Under the pieces are notes generated by a model. That model was not told the origin of the DNA. It worked only from the letters and a program-made list of their open reading frames with translations, and ran no database searches. DNA of 64,000 nucleotides. Source: Deltaproteobacteria bacterium (GTDB lineage Bacteria > Desulfobacterota > Binatia > UBA12015). The DNA lies in assembly GCA_016874795.1 (NCBI GenBank), contig VGTG01000002.1, forward strand, positions 1-64,000. Direction: 5' to 3'. A program made the position numbers and the translations under genes. This document shows positions 41,620 through 50,842 of this stretch, in pieces; position 1 is the first letter of the stretch; every line of letters begins with the position of its first letter.

Positions 41620-43422
41620 ATGAGCGCGGGTGAGCGGCGGCCGCCGGGGGGTGGTGGTCCGTCCGATCCGTCGTCCAGCGCGCGTGGCCGGGCCGAGGGA
41701 AGGTCGGGTTTCGGCGCGACGCGCTGGGCGGAAGGCCCATACCCCACAGCGTCGAGCGACGAGGAGAGCGCGTACGAGAAGAGCGGCTTCGGCGGCTCCT
41801 CGTGGGTCTCTGCGGACCTGCCGGCCGACGACGTCGACGAGGCCTCGTCGGAGGGCTCGCAGGGACGTCGGCGCCGCGAGGCTGTGGCGCCGAAGCATCC
41901 GCGTCGCACGGTCGCGGCGCTCGGCGCTACGGCCGAAGTGATCCGCGACGAAGGGGGTGTCCCGCACGTGTTCGCGAAGCGCGAGCGGGACGCGTACGCC
42001 GCGCTCGGCTTCTGCATGGCCGAGGATCGCCTCGTGCAGATGGACGTGCACCGCCGGATCGCGTGCGGGCGAGCCGCGGAGATCCTCGGACCTTCGGCAG
42101 AGCGGCTCGATGCGCTCGTGCGGACGATCGGGATCCCCCGTCGCGCCGCGGCCGTCGGAAATCGCGTGGACGGCGCCGCGCGCGAAGCGCTCGCCGCATT
42201 CGCGGGCGGCGTGAATGCCGGCCGAGCGCATCTCGCCACGAAGGAGGCTCCGGCGCTCGGCTACGAGATCGAGCCGTGGACGGTCGCAGACTCTCTCGCG
42301 ATCGAGCTCTTCCTCGCCTGGAAGCGCGGCGTCGACGGCTGGGCGGAGAAGCTCGGCGTCGCGAGCACGTGGGCCACCGAGGGGCCGGAGCGTGCGCGCT
42401 ACGCTTCGCGCCACCGCCTCGAAGCGTTTTCTCCGGACGCGGAGAGATTGGCTCTCTGGGGTCGGATCGATCGTCGGCTCCTGGAGCTCGTGCGCGAAGC
42501 CTTTGCGAGCCTCGCTCGGACGCCCGCAGCGACGGAGAGCGCGGCGTACGTTTCTCATCTCGAGGCGCCCGACTTCCAGGTGATCGGCGTGAGCCACGTC
42601 GGCCTCCCGGGAATCGCGATCGGAAGGAACGCGCACGTCGCCTGGGCCACGAGCACGGCCGGCGTCGACGACGCCGACTGTGTCCTCGAGGAGCTCGACG
42701 GCATCGGTCACTTTCGCACCGAGGCCGGCTGGGCGAAGCTCGGTGCGCATCGCGAGCTGGTGCGCGTGCGCGAGGGCGAGTCGCGGAAGCTCGAGGTCGT
42801 CGAGACGCGAAACGGTCCCCTGGTCTCACACCTCGTGCATCAGCTCGACGGTCCGTGCGAAGGCCGTCCCGTCTCGATCGCGCTCCGCTGGGGACCGAAC
42901 GCGCTGACGACGGCGCTCGGAGGTCTCCTCGCGTTCGCGCGTGCGCGGAGCGTCGCGGATGTCGAGCGTGCCGCGCGTGCGCTCGATCGCTCGTCGGTGC
43001 CGATCGAGGTCGTCGCGATCGATGGTGCGGGCGACTCGTACGAGGTCGTCGCGGGCGCGTTTCCGGTACGAGAAGGCGCGGCGGTGTTGCCCGTGCGCGG
43101 TTGGGTCTCGGAAGCCCGTTGGTCGGCACTGGCCGGTCTCTCGACGGGACAGGCGCAAGCAGCGCCTGTCGTCGCATCCGCGACACTGCAGCGAGGAGAA
43201 GGCGAAGCGCGATCGTCGCTCGGGGTGGAGAAGCTGGGCCGTCTTCAGGCCGGGCTCGCATCGAAGAGTGCGCGCATCTCCCTCGATGTGGCGAAGCCGT
43301 GCGCGGGAAGTGAAGCCGCGAACGGCGGGCTCGTGACGGTCGAGGCCCACGTCGTCACGGAGATCGATCTCGAGCTCGGAACGAAGCCCGCGGGCGAGAT
43401 CGTCGAGCTCGTTCCCGGCTGA
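41620..43422 (+). CDS. Penicillin acylase (Ntn hydrolase)-like protein, apparently lacking the SNxW nucleophile segment
   Basis: VIRDEGGVPHVFAKRERDAYAALGFCMAEDRLVQMDVHRRIACGRAAEILG and VIGVSHVGLPGIAIGRNAHVAWATSTAGVDDADCVLEEL match the penicillin acylase pattern. Confidence 0.75.
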   Translation: MSAGERRPPGGGGPSDPSSSARGRAEGRSGFGATRWAEGPYPTASSDEESAYEKSGFGGSSWVSADLPADDVDEASSEGSQGRRRREAVAPKHPRRTVAALGATAEVIRDEGGVPHVFAKRERDAYAALGFCMAEDRLVQMDVHRRIACGRAAEILGPSAERLDALVRTIGIPRRAAAVGNRVDGAAREALAAFAGGVNAGRAHLATKEAPALGYEIEPWTVADSLAIELFLAWKRGVDGWAEKLGVASTWATEGPERARYASRHRLEAFSPDAERLALWGRIDRRLLELVREAFASLARTPAATESAAYVSHLEAPDFQVIGVSHVGLPGIAIGRNAHVAWATSTAGVDDADCVLEELDGIGHFRTEAGWAKLGAHRELVRVREGESRKLEVVETRNGPLVSHLVHQLDGPCEGRPVSIALRWGPNALTTALGGLLAFARARSVADVERAARALDRSSVPIEVVAIDGAGDSYEVVAGAFPVREGAAVLPVRGWVSEARWSALAGLSTGQAQAAPVVASATLQRGEGEARSSLGVEKLGRLQAGLASKSARISLDVAKPCAGSEAANGGLVTVEAHVVTEIDLELGTKPAGEIVELVPG

Positions 43423-43441
43423 TACGAGCTCGGAGCTTCGG

Positions 43442-44665
43442 TCAGCGAAGGACGCCGGCGTCCTGGAGCGCGCGGATGCGCGCCTCGTCGTAGCGGAGAA
43501 TCTCCCGAAGGACGGCGCTCGTGTCCTGGCCGAGGCATGGAGCGGCCCGGTGCACCGCCAGCGGCGTTCCGTGGAGGCGGTACGGGATCCCGGCATGGCG
43601 ACGCACGCCGACCTCGTCATGCGGAAGCTCGACCCAGTAGCCGCGTTCGGAGAGATGCGGATCGTCGTGGAGATCGCGGGCGTCCATCACGGGGAACGCG
43701 GCGACCCCGAGCGCCTGGAGCGCTTCCGTCACGTCCTCGCGCGTCTTCTCGGCGCACCACACGCCGAGGCGACGGTCGATCTCCGCTTCGTTCGCCTTCC
43801 GTCCCACTCCACTTGCGTGCGCGCGATCGCCTTCGAGGTCGGGCAACGCGAGCCGCGCGAGGGCACGCCACTCGTCGTCGGTCGCGACCGCGATCGAGAC
43901 CCAGCGGTCCTCGCCGCGACAGCGGTAGACGCCGTGCGGTGACCAGAGCGCATCGTGGTTGCCGTCGCGCTCGGGCGCACCGGCGCCGAGCGTCTCGGCG
44001 AGGATCGCTTCGGGGAGCAGCGTCATCGTGCTCTCCCACTGCGAGAGGTCGATGAACTGCCCCTCGCCGGTGCGCCGGCGGTAGAGCAGCGCGGCGAGAA
44101 TGGCGACCGCGCCGTGCAGGCCCGCGGTCGGGTCGCCGTACGAGATGCCGACGTGCATGGGCCTCCACCCGGGGTAGCCGGTGACGGACGAGAAGCCCGA
44201 GAGAGGGACCTGGGCTGGACCATACGAAACGTAGCCGTGCTCCGGTCCCGTCGCTCCGTACCCGGACAGCGAGATGACGACGACGTCCTCGCGAAGCGCA
44301 CGACATGCCTCGTAGCCGAGGCCGAGCCTCTCCATCACGCCGGCCGCGAAGTTGTCGACGACGACGTCGCTCGTGCGCACGAGATCGCGCGCGACCTCGA
44401 GACCGGCTTCGGTGGCGAGATCCAGGGCGATGCTCCGCTTCCCCTGGTTGTACTGGTTGAAGTAGCCGGAGCGATTGACGCCCGGCTGGCCGTCGGGCCA
44501 TGGGGGCAACAGGCGCGTGACGCACGGCCGGCCCGCCGTCTCGACGCGGATCACCTCGGCGCCGAGGTGCGCGAGCTGGAGCGTGCAAAATGGACCCGCC
44601 CACACCCACGTGAAGTCGGCGACGCGAACGCCGTCGAGCGGCGGTGTGCCCGAAGTGCGGTTCAC
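43442..44665 (-). CDS. Family III CoA-transferase (CaiB/BaiF type)
   Basis: PLDGVRVADFTWVWAGPFCTLQLAHLGAEVIRVE...DVVVDNFAAGVMERLGLGYE...VVISLSGYGATGP; GTG start at 44665. Confidence 0.92.
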   Translation of the reverse strand: MNRTSGTPPLDGVRVADFTWVWAGPFCTLQLAHLGAEVIRVETAGRPCVTRLLPPWPDGQPGVNRSGYFNQYNQGKRSIALDLATEAGLEVARDLVRTSDVVVDNFAAGVMERLGLGYEACRALREDVVVISLSGYGATGPEHGYVSYGPAQVPLSGFSSVTGYPGWRPMHVGISYGDPTAGLHGAVAILAALLYRRRTGEGQFIDLSQWESTMTLLPEAILAETLGAGAPERDGNHDALWSPHGVYRCRGEDRWVSIAVATDDEWRALARLALPDLEGDRAHASGVGRKANEAEIDRRLGVWCAEKTREDVTEALQALGVAAFPVMDARDLHDDPHLSERGYWVELPHDEVGVRRHAGIPYRLHGTPLAVHRAAPCLGQDTSAVLREILRYDEARIRALQDAGVLR

Positions 44666-45846
44666 CCGATCGCTCCACTCGCGCGCAGGCGCTCGAGCTC
44701 GCTCGCGTCGTAGCCAAGGTGACGCAGTACCTCGTCCGTGTGCTCGCCCAGGGCGGGCGCGCGCCGACGGAGGCGCCACGGCGTCCGTGCGTGCCGGTAC
44801 GGTGCGCCCGGAACGGTGACGGCGTGCCCGCGCGGGCTCTCGACCGTCGCGAAGAACCCGCGCGCCTGCAGGTGCTTCGACGCGAGGAGGTCGCCCATCG
44901 TCGAGACGGGCGCGAACGGGATCCGCCGAGCTTGCGCCGCGTGATAGAGCTCCTCGACGGTCCACTCGGCGGCGATCTCGTTCAGGAAAATCTCGAGCGC
45001 GTCCCAGTTCGTGCCGCGCTGCAGCCGATCGCCGAAGATCTCCATCTCGCCCCATTCGGGGCTGCCGACGAGCTCGAGGAACGTTCGCCACTGGTGCTCC
45101 TCGACGCAGCAGATGTAGATCCAGCCGTCCTTGCACTGCAGGAAGTCGAGCGGCTGGATCGGCTTTCGTCCGAGCCGCGACGGGCTGATACCCATGTAGG
45201 GATAGTGCTCGAAGGCGAGCTCGAGGATCGAGACGAGGCACTCCTGCGTCGAGACCTCGACGAGCTGCCCGTGGCCGCTCTGCTGCGCTGCGAGGAGGGC
45301 GCCGAGCGAAGCGACCGAGGCGTTCAGCCCCGCCTGGAAGCCGGCCTGCTGGCCGTACACCTTGAGCGGCGGCAGGTCCGCGGCCGCCGGTCCGCCGCCG
45401 TTCAGGAACGCGATTCCGCCCGCGCACCAGAGGTTCAGGTCGTGCGCGCGAAGCCCGCTTTTCGGCCCGTCGAGGCCGAAGGGCGTGATCGAGGTGACGA
45501 CGAGCGACGGCTGCAACTCGAGGAGCCGATCGGCTTCCAGACCTCGAGCGGCGATGCGGTCCGGTGCGACGTCGTGCAGCACGACGTCCGAAGCGGCGAC
45601 GAGGCGATCGAGCACCGGCCGGCTCTCCGGCTTCTCGAGATCGAGCGTGATCCCGCGCTTGTTCGCGTTCAGGTAGAGGAAGAGGCCGCTCGCCTCGGGA
45701 TCGAACGTTCCGCCGGGAAAGGGACCGCGCGCGCGTGTCCCGTCGCCTGCGGGCGGCTCGACCTTGACGACCTCCGCACCGAGGTCGGCGAGCTGCTTTG
45801 CGGCATGGCTTGCCGCGACGAACGTCCCGCAATCGAGGACGCGCAC
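44662..45846 (-). CDS. Family III CoA-transferase (CaiB/BaiF type); start unresolved, possibly further upstream
   Basis: GVRVLDCGTFVAASHAAKQLADLGAEVVKVEPP...NKRGITLDLEKPES...VVTSITPFGLDGPKSG; overlaps next CoA-transferase start. Confidence 0.9.
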   Translation of the reverse strand: MRVLDCGTFVAASHAAKQLADLGAEVVKVEPPAGDGTRARGPFPGGTFDPEASGLFLYLNANKRGITLDLEKPESRPVLDRLVAASDVVLHDVAPDRIAARGLEADRLLELQPSLVVTSITPFGLDGPKSGLRAHDLNLWCAGGIAFLNGGGPAAADLPPLKVYGQQAGFQAGLNASVASLGALLAAQQSGHGQLVEVSTQECLVSILELAFEHYPYMGISPSRLGRKPIQPLDFLQCKDGWIYICCVEEHQWRTFLELVGSPEWGEMEIFGDRLQRGTNWDALEIFLNEIAAEWTVEELYHAAQARRIPFAPVSTMGDLLASKHLQARGFFATVESPRGHAVTVPGAPYRHARTPWRLRRRAPALGEHTDEVLRHLGYDASELERLRASGAIG

Positions 45847-45878
45847 GCCGGCGAGGGCGGCGTCCGGAGTCCCGGCGG

Positions 45879-46199
45879 CTACTGGAGCGCTCCCTGGACG
45901 AGCGGCTGAAGCTCGCCGTTCGCGTGCATCTCGCGCACGATGTCGCAGCCGCCGATGAACTGCCCGTTGATATAGACCTGCGGGATCGTCGGCCAGTCGG
46001 AGAAGCGCTTGATGCCGTCGCGGATCTCGGGATCCGTCAGTACGTCGACCGTCTCGTAGGGAACGCCGAGCTCGTTGAAGACCTCGATCGTCGCGGCGGA
46101 GAAGCCGCACATCGGGAACGACGGCGTCCCCTTCATGTAGATCACGATGCGGTTGGAATCGATCGTCTTGCGAATGCGGTCCGCTGCACTCTCGGCCAT
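45879..46199 (-). CDS. grxD: Monothiol glutaredoxin (Grx4/GrxD type)
   Basis: NRIVIYMKGTPSFPMCGFSAATIEVFNELGVPYETVDVL...DWPTIPQVYINGQFIGGCDIVREMHANGEL. Confidence 0.96.
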   Translation of the reverse strand: MAESAADRIRKTIDSNRIVIYMKGTPSFPMCGFSAATIEVFNELGVPYETVDVLTDPEIRDGIKRFSDWPTIPQVYINGQFIGGCDIVREMHANGELQPLVQGALQ

Positions 46200-46221
46200 G
46201 GTCTCGTTCCTCGTTCCGTAC

Positions 46222-46470
46222 TCAGCGCGCCGACGCGGCTTGCTGCGGAGTCAGTGTCTTCAGGGCGAGCGCGTGGATCGTCCTGCCGTCGACCGACGCA
46301 CCGAGCGCCGCGTAAACCATTTGATGCCGCTGCACTGGCGTCTTTCCTTCGAAGGCGGAAGCGACGACGCGAACCTCGAAGTGATCACCGGTGCCCGTGT
46401 AGTCGCGCACCTCGACGGTGGCCCCGCCGATGCTGGCCTCGATCTGCTTCTGGATCTCGCCCGCCGTCAT
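46222..46470 (-). CDS. BolA/IbaG family protein
   Basis: GATVEVRDYTGTGDHFEVRVVASAFEGKTPVQRHQMVYAALGASVDGRTIHALALKTLTP; adjacent to Grx4. Confidence 0.92.
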   Translation of the reverse strand: MTAGEIQKQIEASIGGATVEVRDYTGTGDHFEVRVVASAFEGKTPVQRHQMVYAALGASVDGRTIHALALKTLTPQQAASAR

Positions 46471-46491
46471 GCTTCTTCGAGCCTAGCATCC

Positions 46492-47547
46492 CTACGGATT
46501 CCGCAAAACGCGCGCCGGACGTGGCCGCTGTGCCGCGCCTTGGCGGTGCGAGCTGTAGCCCGGAAAGACGGGCGCGCCCGGGACGATCGCGCCGGCGAGG
46601 TTGTTCACCGCCGTGCACGCTTCGCCGAAGTCGGCGGCGAGGATCCGGACCTTGCCCGGGTACGAAGCGCCGTCGCCCGCCGCCCAGACGCGGGGAGCGC
46701 TCGTTGCCATCGTCGGGTCGACGACGGCTGCGTCGCCGTCGAGGCGGACCGCGAAGCTCGACAGGTCGTCTGCGTGCGCCGAGAACCCGAAACACGGCAG
46801 CGCCGCATCGACGGCGACGGCCTCGCGCGCCCGGTCGCGCGGGTCCTCGAGAATCGCGCGCTCGACTCGAAGCGTGCCTTCGAGAGCGGCGAGCTCCCGG
46901 AAGGGCAAGAAGCGGACGGGCGAAGCACGAAGGCGATCCTGCAGCTCGCTCGGGATCGCCAGGCGATCACGGCGGTGGATCAGGACCACGTCGGCGCGGA
47001 CGCTCGCGAGAGCGAGCGCCAGCTCGACTCCGCGCTGCGTTCCGCCGGCGACGAGGACGCGCTTTCCGGAGAGCGTCGCGGGATCGGCGAGGTGGTAGTC
47101 GAGGCCGCGTCCGCGGAACGACTCGATCTCCGGGCTCGGAATGGGCTGTGGGACGAAGCGACCGATTCCCGTGGTCAGGAGGACCGCCGCGACGGAGAGC
47201 GCACCCCTGGGATTCGCGCTCGCGTTCTCCGAGCGTTCTTTGGTCTCGGGCTCGAAGTGCACCTGGACCGCGTCGCCCGCGGGCTCGAGGCGCGTGACGC
47301 GCGTCCCGAGCCGAAAGTCGATCGGAAAGCGGCGCGCTTGGGCTTCGAGGCGCCGGATCAGCTCGTCGCCGCGCACTTCGGCGAACCCGGGGACGTCGTA
47401 GAGGAGGCTCTCCGGGTAGAACGTCGCGATCTGCCCGCCGACGAAAGGAAGCGACTCGAACACGACGGTGCGCATCGCGCGAAACCCGGCGTAGTACGCC
47501 GCGTACAGGCCGACCGGGCCGGCGCCGACGATTGCGAGCTCGGGCAC
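46492..47547 (-). CDS. Thioredoxin-reductase-like ferredoxin-NADP(+) reductase
   Basis: PELAIVGAGPVGLYAAYYAGFRAMRTVVFESLPFVGGQIATFYPESLLYDVPGF; VWAAGDGASYPGKVRILAADFGEACTAVNN. Confidence 0.88.
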   Translation of the reverse strand: MPELAIVGAGPVGLYAAYYAGFRAMRTVVFESLPFVGGQIATFYPESLLYDVPGFAEVRGDELIRRLEAQARRFPIDFRLGTRVTRLEPAGDAVQVHFEPETKERSENASANPRGALSVAAVLLTTGIGRFVPQPIPSPEIESFRGRGLDYHLADPATLSGKRVLVAGGTQRGVELALALASVRADVVLIHRRDRLAIPSELQDRLRASPVRFLPFRELAALEGTLRVERAILEDPRDRAREAVAVDAALPCFGFSAHADDLSSFAVRLDGDAAVVDPTMATSAPRVWAAGDGASYPGKVRILAADFGEACTAVNNLAGAIVPGAPVFPGYSSHRQGAAQRPRPARVLRNP

Positions 47548-47584
47548 GGCTTCCGACTCGGAGCTCGTCGACGACACGAGGCGC

Positions 47585-48574
47585 TCAGCCCCCGAGGTGG
47601 TGCATGGAGCGCTCTCTCGTCGAGATCCCCTGCGAGAGCGCGTGTCCGGTCGGCTTCGCTCCGACGGCGCGGAGCAGGATCGCGCCGAGCGCTTCGACGT
47701 CGGCACTTTCACGCAGGGCCGTGCGCACGTCGAGCTCGTCGTCGTTCAGGAGGCAGAGGTGGAAGCGGCCGTCGGCCGTGAGACGCATCCGGTTGCAGCT
47801 TCCGCAGTACGGCTCCGAGACGGGGCTGATGAACCCGATCACGCCGGCCGCGTCGCCGATGCGGTAGTTCTTCGACTCGTCGGACTGATGCAGGGGCTCG
47901 AGCGGCGCGAGCGGCCCGAAGCGCTCCTCGATGCGGCGCCGCGTGTCGACGTTCGAGACGTAGCGCGAGACCGACTCCCGGGCGCACTCGCCGCCGCCGA
48001 GCGGCATCAGCTCGATGAAGCGGACGTGCCAGTTGCGCTCGAGGGTCAACGCGGCGAGATCGACCACGTCCTCCTCGTTGAACCCGCGCGTCACGACGGA
48101 GTTGATCTTGAGTGGCGTCAAGCCCGCGGCGCACGCCGCCTCGATCCCAGCCCAGATCTGCTCGAAGCCGCCCCAGCGCATCAGCCGCGAGAGCCGCTCG
48201 GGGTTCAACGTGTCGAGGTGGACGTTGACGCGACGCAGGCCCGCCTGCTTGAGGAGCGGCGCGAGGCGCGGCAAGAGGATCCCGTTCGTCGTCATCGCGA
48301 CGTCGCGCATTCCGGGGACGCGCGCGACGCGCTCGACGATCTCGACGAGGTCCGGGCGAAGCGTCGGCTCCCCGCCGGTCAGACGGATCTTCCGGAACCC
48401 GACGCGAGCCGCGGCCTTCGCGACGCGCTCGATCTCGTCGGCGCGGAGGACGCCCGCGGGAGGAGCGTAGCCGATCTCCGTCAGCGGCATGCAGTACACG
48501 CAGCGGAGATTGCAATGGTCGGTGAGCGAGATCCGGAGGTAGTCGATCTCTCGTTGGAATCGATCGAGCGGCAT
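47585..48574 (-). CDS. moaA: GTP 3',8-cyclase MoaA
   Basis: DYLRISLTDHCNLRCVYCMP, LTGGEPTLRPDL, SEPYCGSCNRMRLTADGRFHLCLLND. Confidence 0.96.
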   Translation of the reverse strand: MPLDRFQREIDYLRISLTDHCNLRCVYCMPLTEIGYAPPAGVLRADEIERVAKAAARVGFRKIRLTGGEPTLRPDLVEIVERVARVPGMRDVAMTTNGILLPRLAPLLKQAGLRRVNVHLDTLNPERLSRLMRWGGFEQIWAGIEAACAAGLTPLKINSVVTRGFNEEDVVDLAALTLERNWHVRFIELMPLGGGECARESVSRYVSNVDTRRRIEERFGPLAPLEPLHQSDESKNYRIGDAAGVIGFISPVSEPYCGSCNRMRLTADGRFHLCLLNDDELDVRTALRESADVEALGAILLRAVGAKPTGHALSQGISTRERSMHHLGG

Positions 48575-48652
48575 CGCCGTGCTCTCGAGCGAAAGCCTAG
48601 TCGAGGCCGCGAGCCGGCGCCACAGCGCCCCCCGCAGTGGGCGTCTTCGCGC

Positions 48653-49648
48653 TCAGGCGGTCCGCTCGAGAACGAGGTCCGCGAGCTGATGGAGTCCGTC
48701 TCGGAAGGCGGACGGAGGAAGGCGGTCGAGCTCTGCGCGAGCGGAGCGGATCCGCTCCTCGGCGATGCGTCGCACCTCGTCGAGGACCGTGGAGCCGCGG
48801 AGAGCGTCGAGCGCCCGCTCGACGCTCAGGGCATCCGGCTCCTCGGCGAGGAAGGCGGCGCGAACCGCCGGGAGGTGCGGCAGAGCGAGCACGGTCGGCA
48901 GCGCGGGCGAGCCCTCGCGGAGATCGCTCCCGACGGGCTTGCCGATGACCTCGGGCGGACCGAGAACGTCGAGCAGGTCGTCGACCATCTGGAACCCGAG
49001 ACCGACCTCGTAGCCGGCGCGGTACATCGCGTGCACGAGAGCGGGATCCGCGCCCGCGAGATGCGCGCCGATGCGCGCGGCCTGGCTGAAGAGCGACGCG
49101 GTCTTGGCCTCGGCGACCTCGAGATAGTCCGCGAGCTGCACGTCGGGATTGCGCCGGAAGCGCTGCTGCAGGATCTCTCCCTCGCAGAGCTGGATGCACG
49201 CGTCCGTCGCCCAGCCGACGACCATGGCATCGAAGCGGCCCGCGACGCCGAACGCCTTGCTGAAGAGGAAGTCACCCGTGACGAGCGTCAGACCGACGCC
49301 GTGACGCGCGAGCGGAGACGGGCGCCCGCGCCGCGTCATGCCGGAGTCGAGAATGTCGTCGTGCAGGAGCGTCGCCGAATGGATGAGCTCGAGAGCGGCG
49401 CCGATGTCGATCACGTCGGTTGCGTCGTCTCCCCCGGCGGCGCGGAACACGAGAAGCGAGAGCGCGGGCCGGACGCGCTTTCCGCCCGAGCCGATCAGCT
49501 CGCCGGCGACCTCGGACAGCCTCGTCTCGCGCGAAGCGACGAGCTCGCGGATGCGCGTCTCCACGCGCGCGAGGTCGTCCGCGACCAGCGCCAGGGGCGT
49601 CGGCGGAGCGTCGGGGCGGAGCGTCGATACGGTCGAGGGAAGCGTCAT
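48653..49648 (-). CDS. Polyprenyl diphosphate synthase
   Basis: GSGGKRVRPALSLLVFRAAGG, LIHSATLLHDDILDSGMTRRGRPS, GLGFQMVDDLLDVLG. Confidence 0.94.
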   Translation of the reverse strand: MTLPSTVSTLRPDAPPTPLALVADDLARVETRIRELVASRETRLSEVAGELIGSGGKRVRPALSLLVFRAAGGDDATDVIDIGAALELIHSATLLHDDILDSGMTRRGRPSPLARHGVGLTLVTGDFLFSKAFGVAGRFDAMVVGWATDACIQLCEGEILQQRFRRNPDVQLADYLEVAEAKTASLFSQAARIGAHLAGADPALVHAMYRAGYEVGLGFQMVDDLLDVLGPPEVIGKPVGSDLREGSPALPTVLALPHLPAVRAAFLAEEPDALSVERALDALRGSTVLDEVRRIAEERIRSARAELDRLPPSAFRDGLHQLADLVLERTA

Positions 49649-49756
49649 GTGACGGAGAGGCCGCTCGGGCTTGCGTCCGAGCGCGATCCTTTCATCGGGC
49701 TTTCGGGAGTCAAGGTTTGGTCGGTCGAACCTCCGTGTTAGGGACTAACCGAGCCC

Positions 49757-50842
49757 ATGAACGACGACAAGGCGGTCGGCGCGGAGAGCGTTCTCGAGGC
49801 GCTCGGTCGCGTGAAGTACGCGGGCTTTCCGCGCGACATCGTGACTCTCGGCATGGTCGAAGGAGTCGACGTCGCGGCGGGAAGGGCGCGCGTGCGCGTT
49901 CGCCTCCCGGGCGGACGCGCGCTTCCGGACGCGCTCCGTGGGCAGATGGCGGAAGCGCTCGCACCGCTCGGCCTCGCTCTCGACGTCGAGGCCGTGCAGG
50001 CGACGCCGCCTCCTGCGGCGCCACCGCGAGCGCCCGAGCCGACCGAAGATCTCCTACCCGACGTGAAGGCGGTGCTCGCGGTGTCGAGCGCCAAGGGCGG
50101 CGTCGGCAAGTCGACCGTCGCGAGCAACCTCGCTTGCGCCTTCGCGGCGGCGGGACACCGCACGGGTCTCCTCGATGCGGACGTGCACGGCCCGAGCCTG
50201 CCGATCGTGATGGGCATCCAGGACCGCCCGACCGCGGCCGGCGGCAAGCGCTTCCATCCGGTGACGCGCCATGGCGTCCGCTGCATATCGATGGGCTTCT
50301 TTCTGGACGATACCTCTCCCGTGATCTGGCGCGGACCGCTCGTCGCGGGCTTGATCCAGCAGTTCCTCGGCGATTGCGTCTGGGGACCGCTCGACGTGCT
50401 GGTCGTCGATCTGCCCCCCGGCACCGGCGACGCGCAGCTCACGCTCGCACAGCGCGTTCGCTTGACCGGCGCCGTGCTCGTGACGACACCGCAGCAGGTC
50501 GCGCTGCGCGACGTCGTGCGCGGCCTCGCGATGTTCCGCCAGGTCGAGGTTCCGATCCTCGGCGTGGTCGAGAACATGAGCTTCTTCCGCTGTCCGGAGT
50601 GCGGCGAGGACGAGTATCTCTTCGGACGCGACGGCGGTCGCCGTCTCGCCGAGCAGGCGGGGCTGCCGCTCCTCGCGCAGATCCCGATCGAGCCCGCGAT
50701 CCGCGAGCAAGGCGACGCCGGCGAGCCGATCGTCTGCTCGGCTCCCGCGTCGGAAGCGGGGCGCGCGTTCGCGCGACTCGCCGCGACGCTCGCTCCTTCT
50801 CTCTGCTTCGCCGAGCCTCGAGCCGCTTCTCCGAACGCGTGA
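49757..50842 (+). CDS. Mrp/NBP35 (ApbC) family P-loop ATPase with N-terminal MIP18-like region
   Basis: VLAVSSAKGGVGKSTVASNLACAFAAAGHRTGLLDADVHGPSLPIVMG; FFRCPECGEDEYLFG. Confidence 0.95.
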   Translation: MNDDKAVGAESVLEALGRVKYAGFPRDIVTLGMVEGVDVAAGRARVRVRLPGGRALPDALRGQMAEALAPLGLALDVEAVQATPPPAAPPRAPEPTEDLLPDVKAVLAVSSAKGGVGKSTVASNLACAFAAAGHRTGLLDADVHGPSLPIVMGIQDRPTAAGGKRFHPVTRHGVRCISMGFFLDDTSPVIWRGPLVAGLIQQFLGDCVWGPLDVLVVDLPPGTGDAQLTLAQRVRLTGAVLVTTPQQVALRDVVRGLAMFRQVEVPILGVVENMSFFRCPECGEDEYLFGRDGGRRLAEQAGLPLLAQIPIEPAIREQGDAGEPIVCSAPASEAGRAFARLAATLAPSLCFAEPRAASPNA

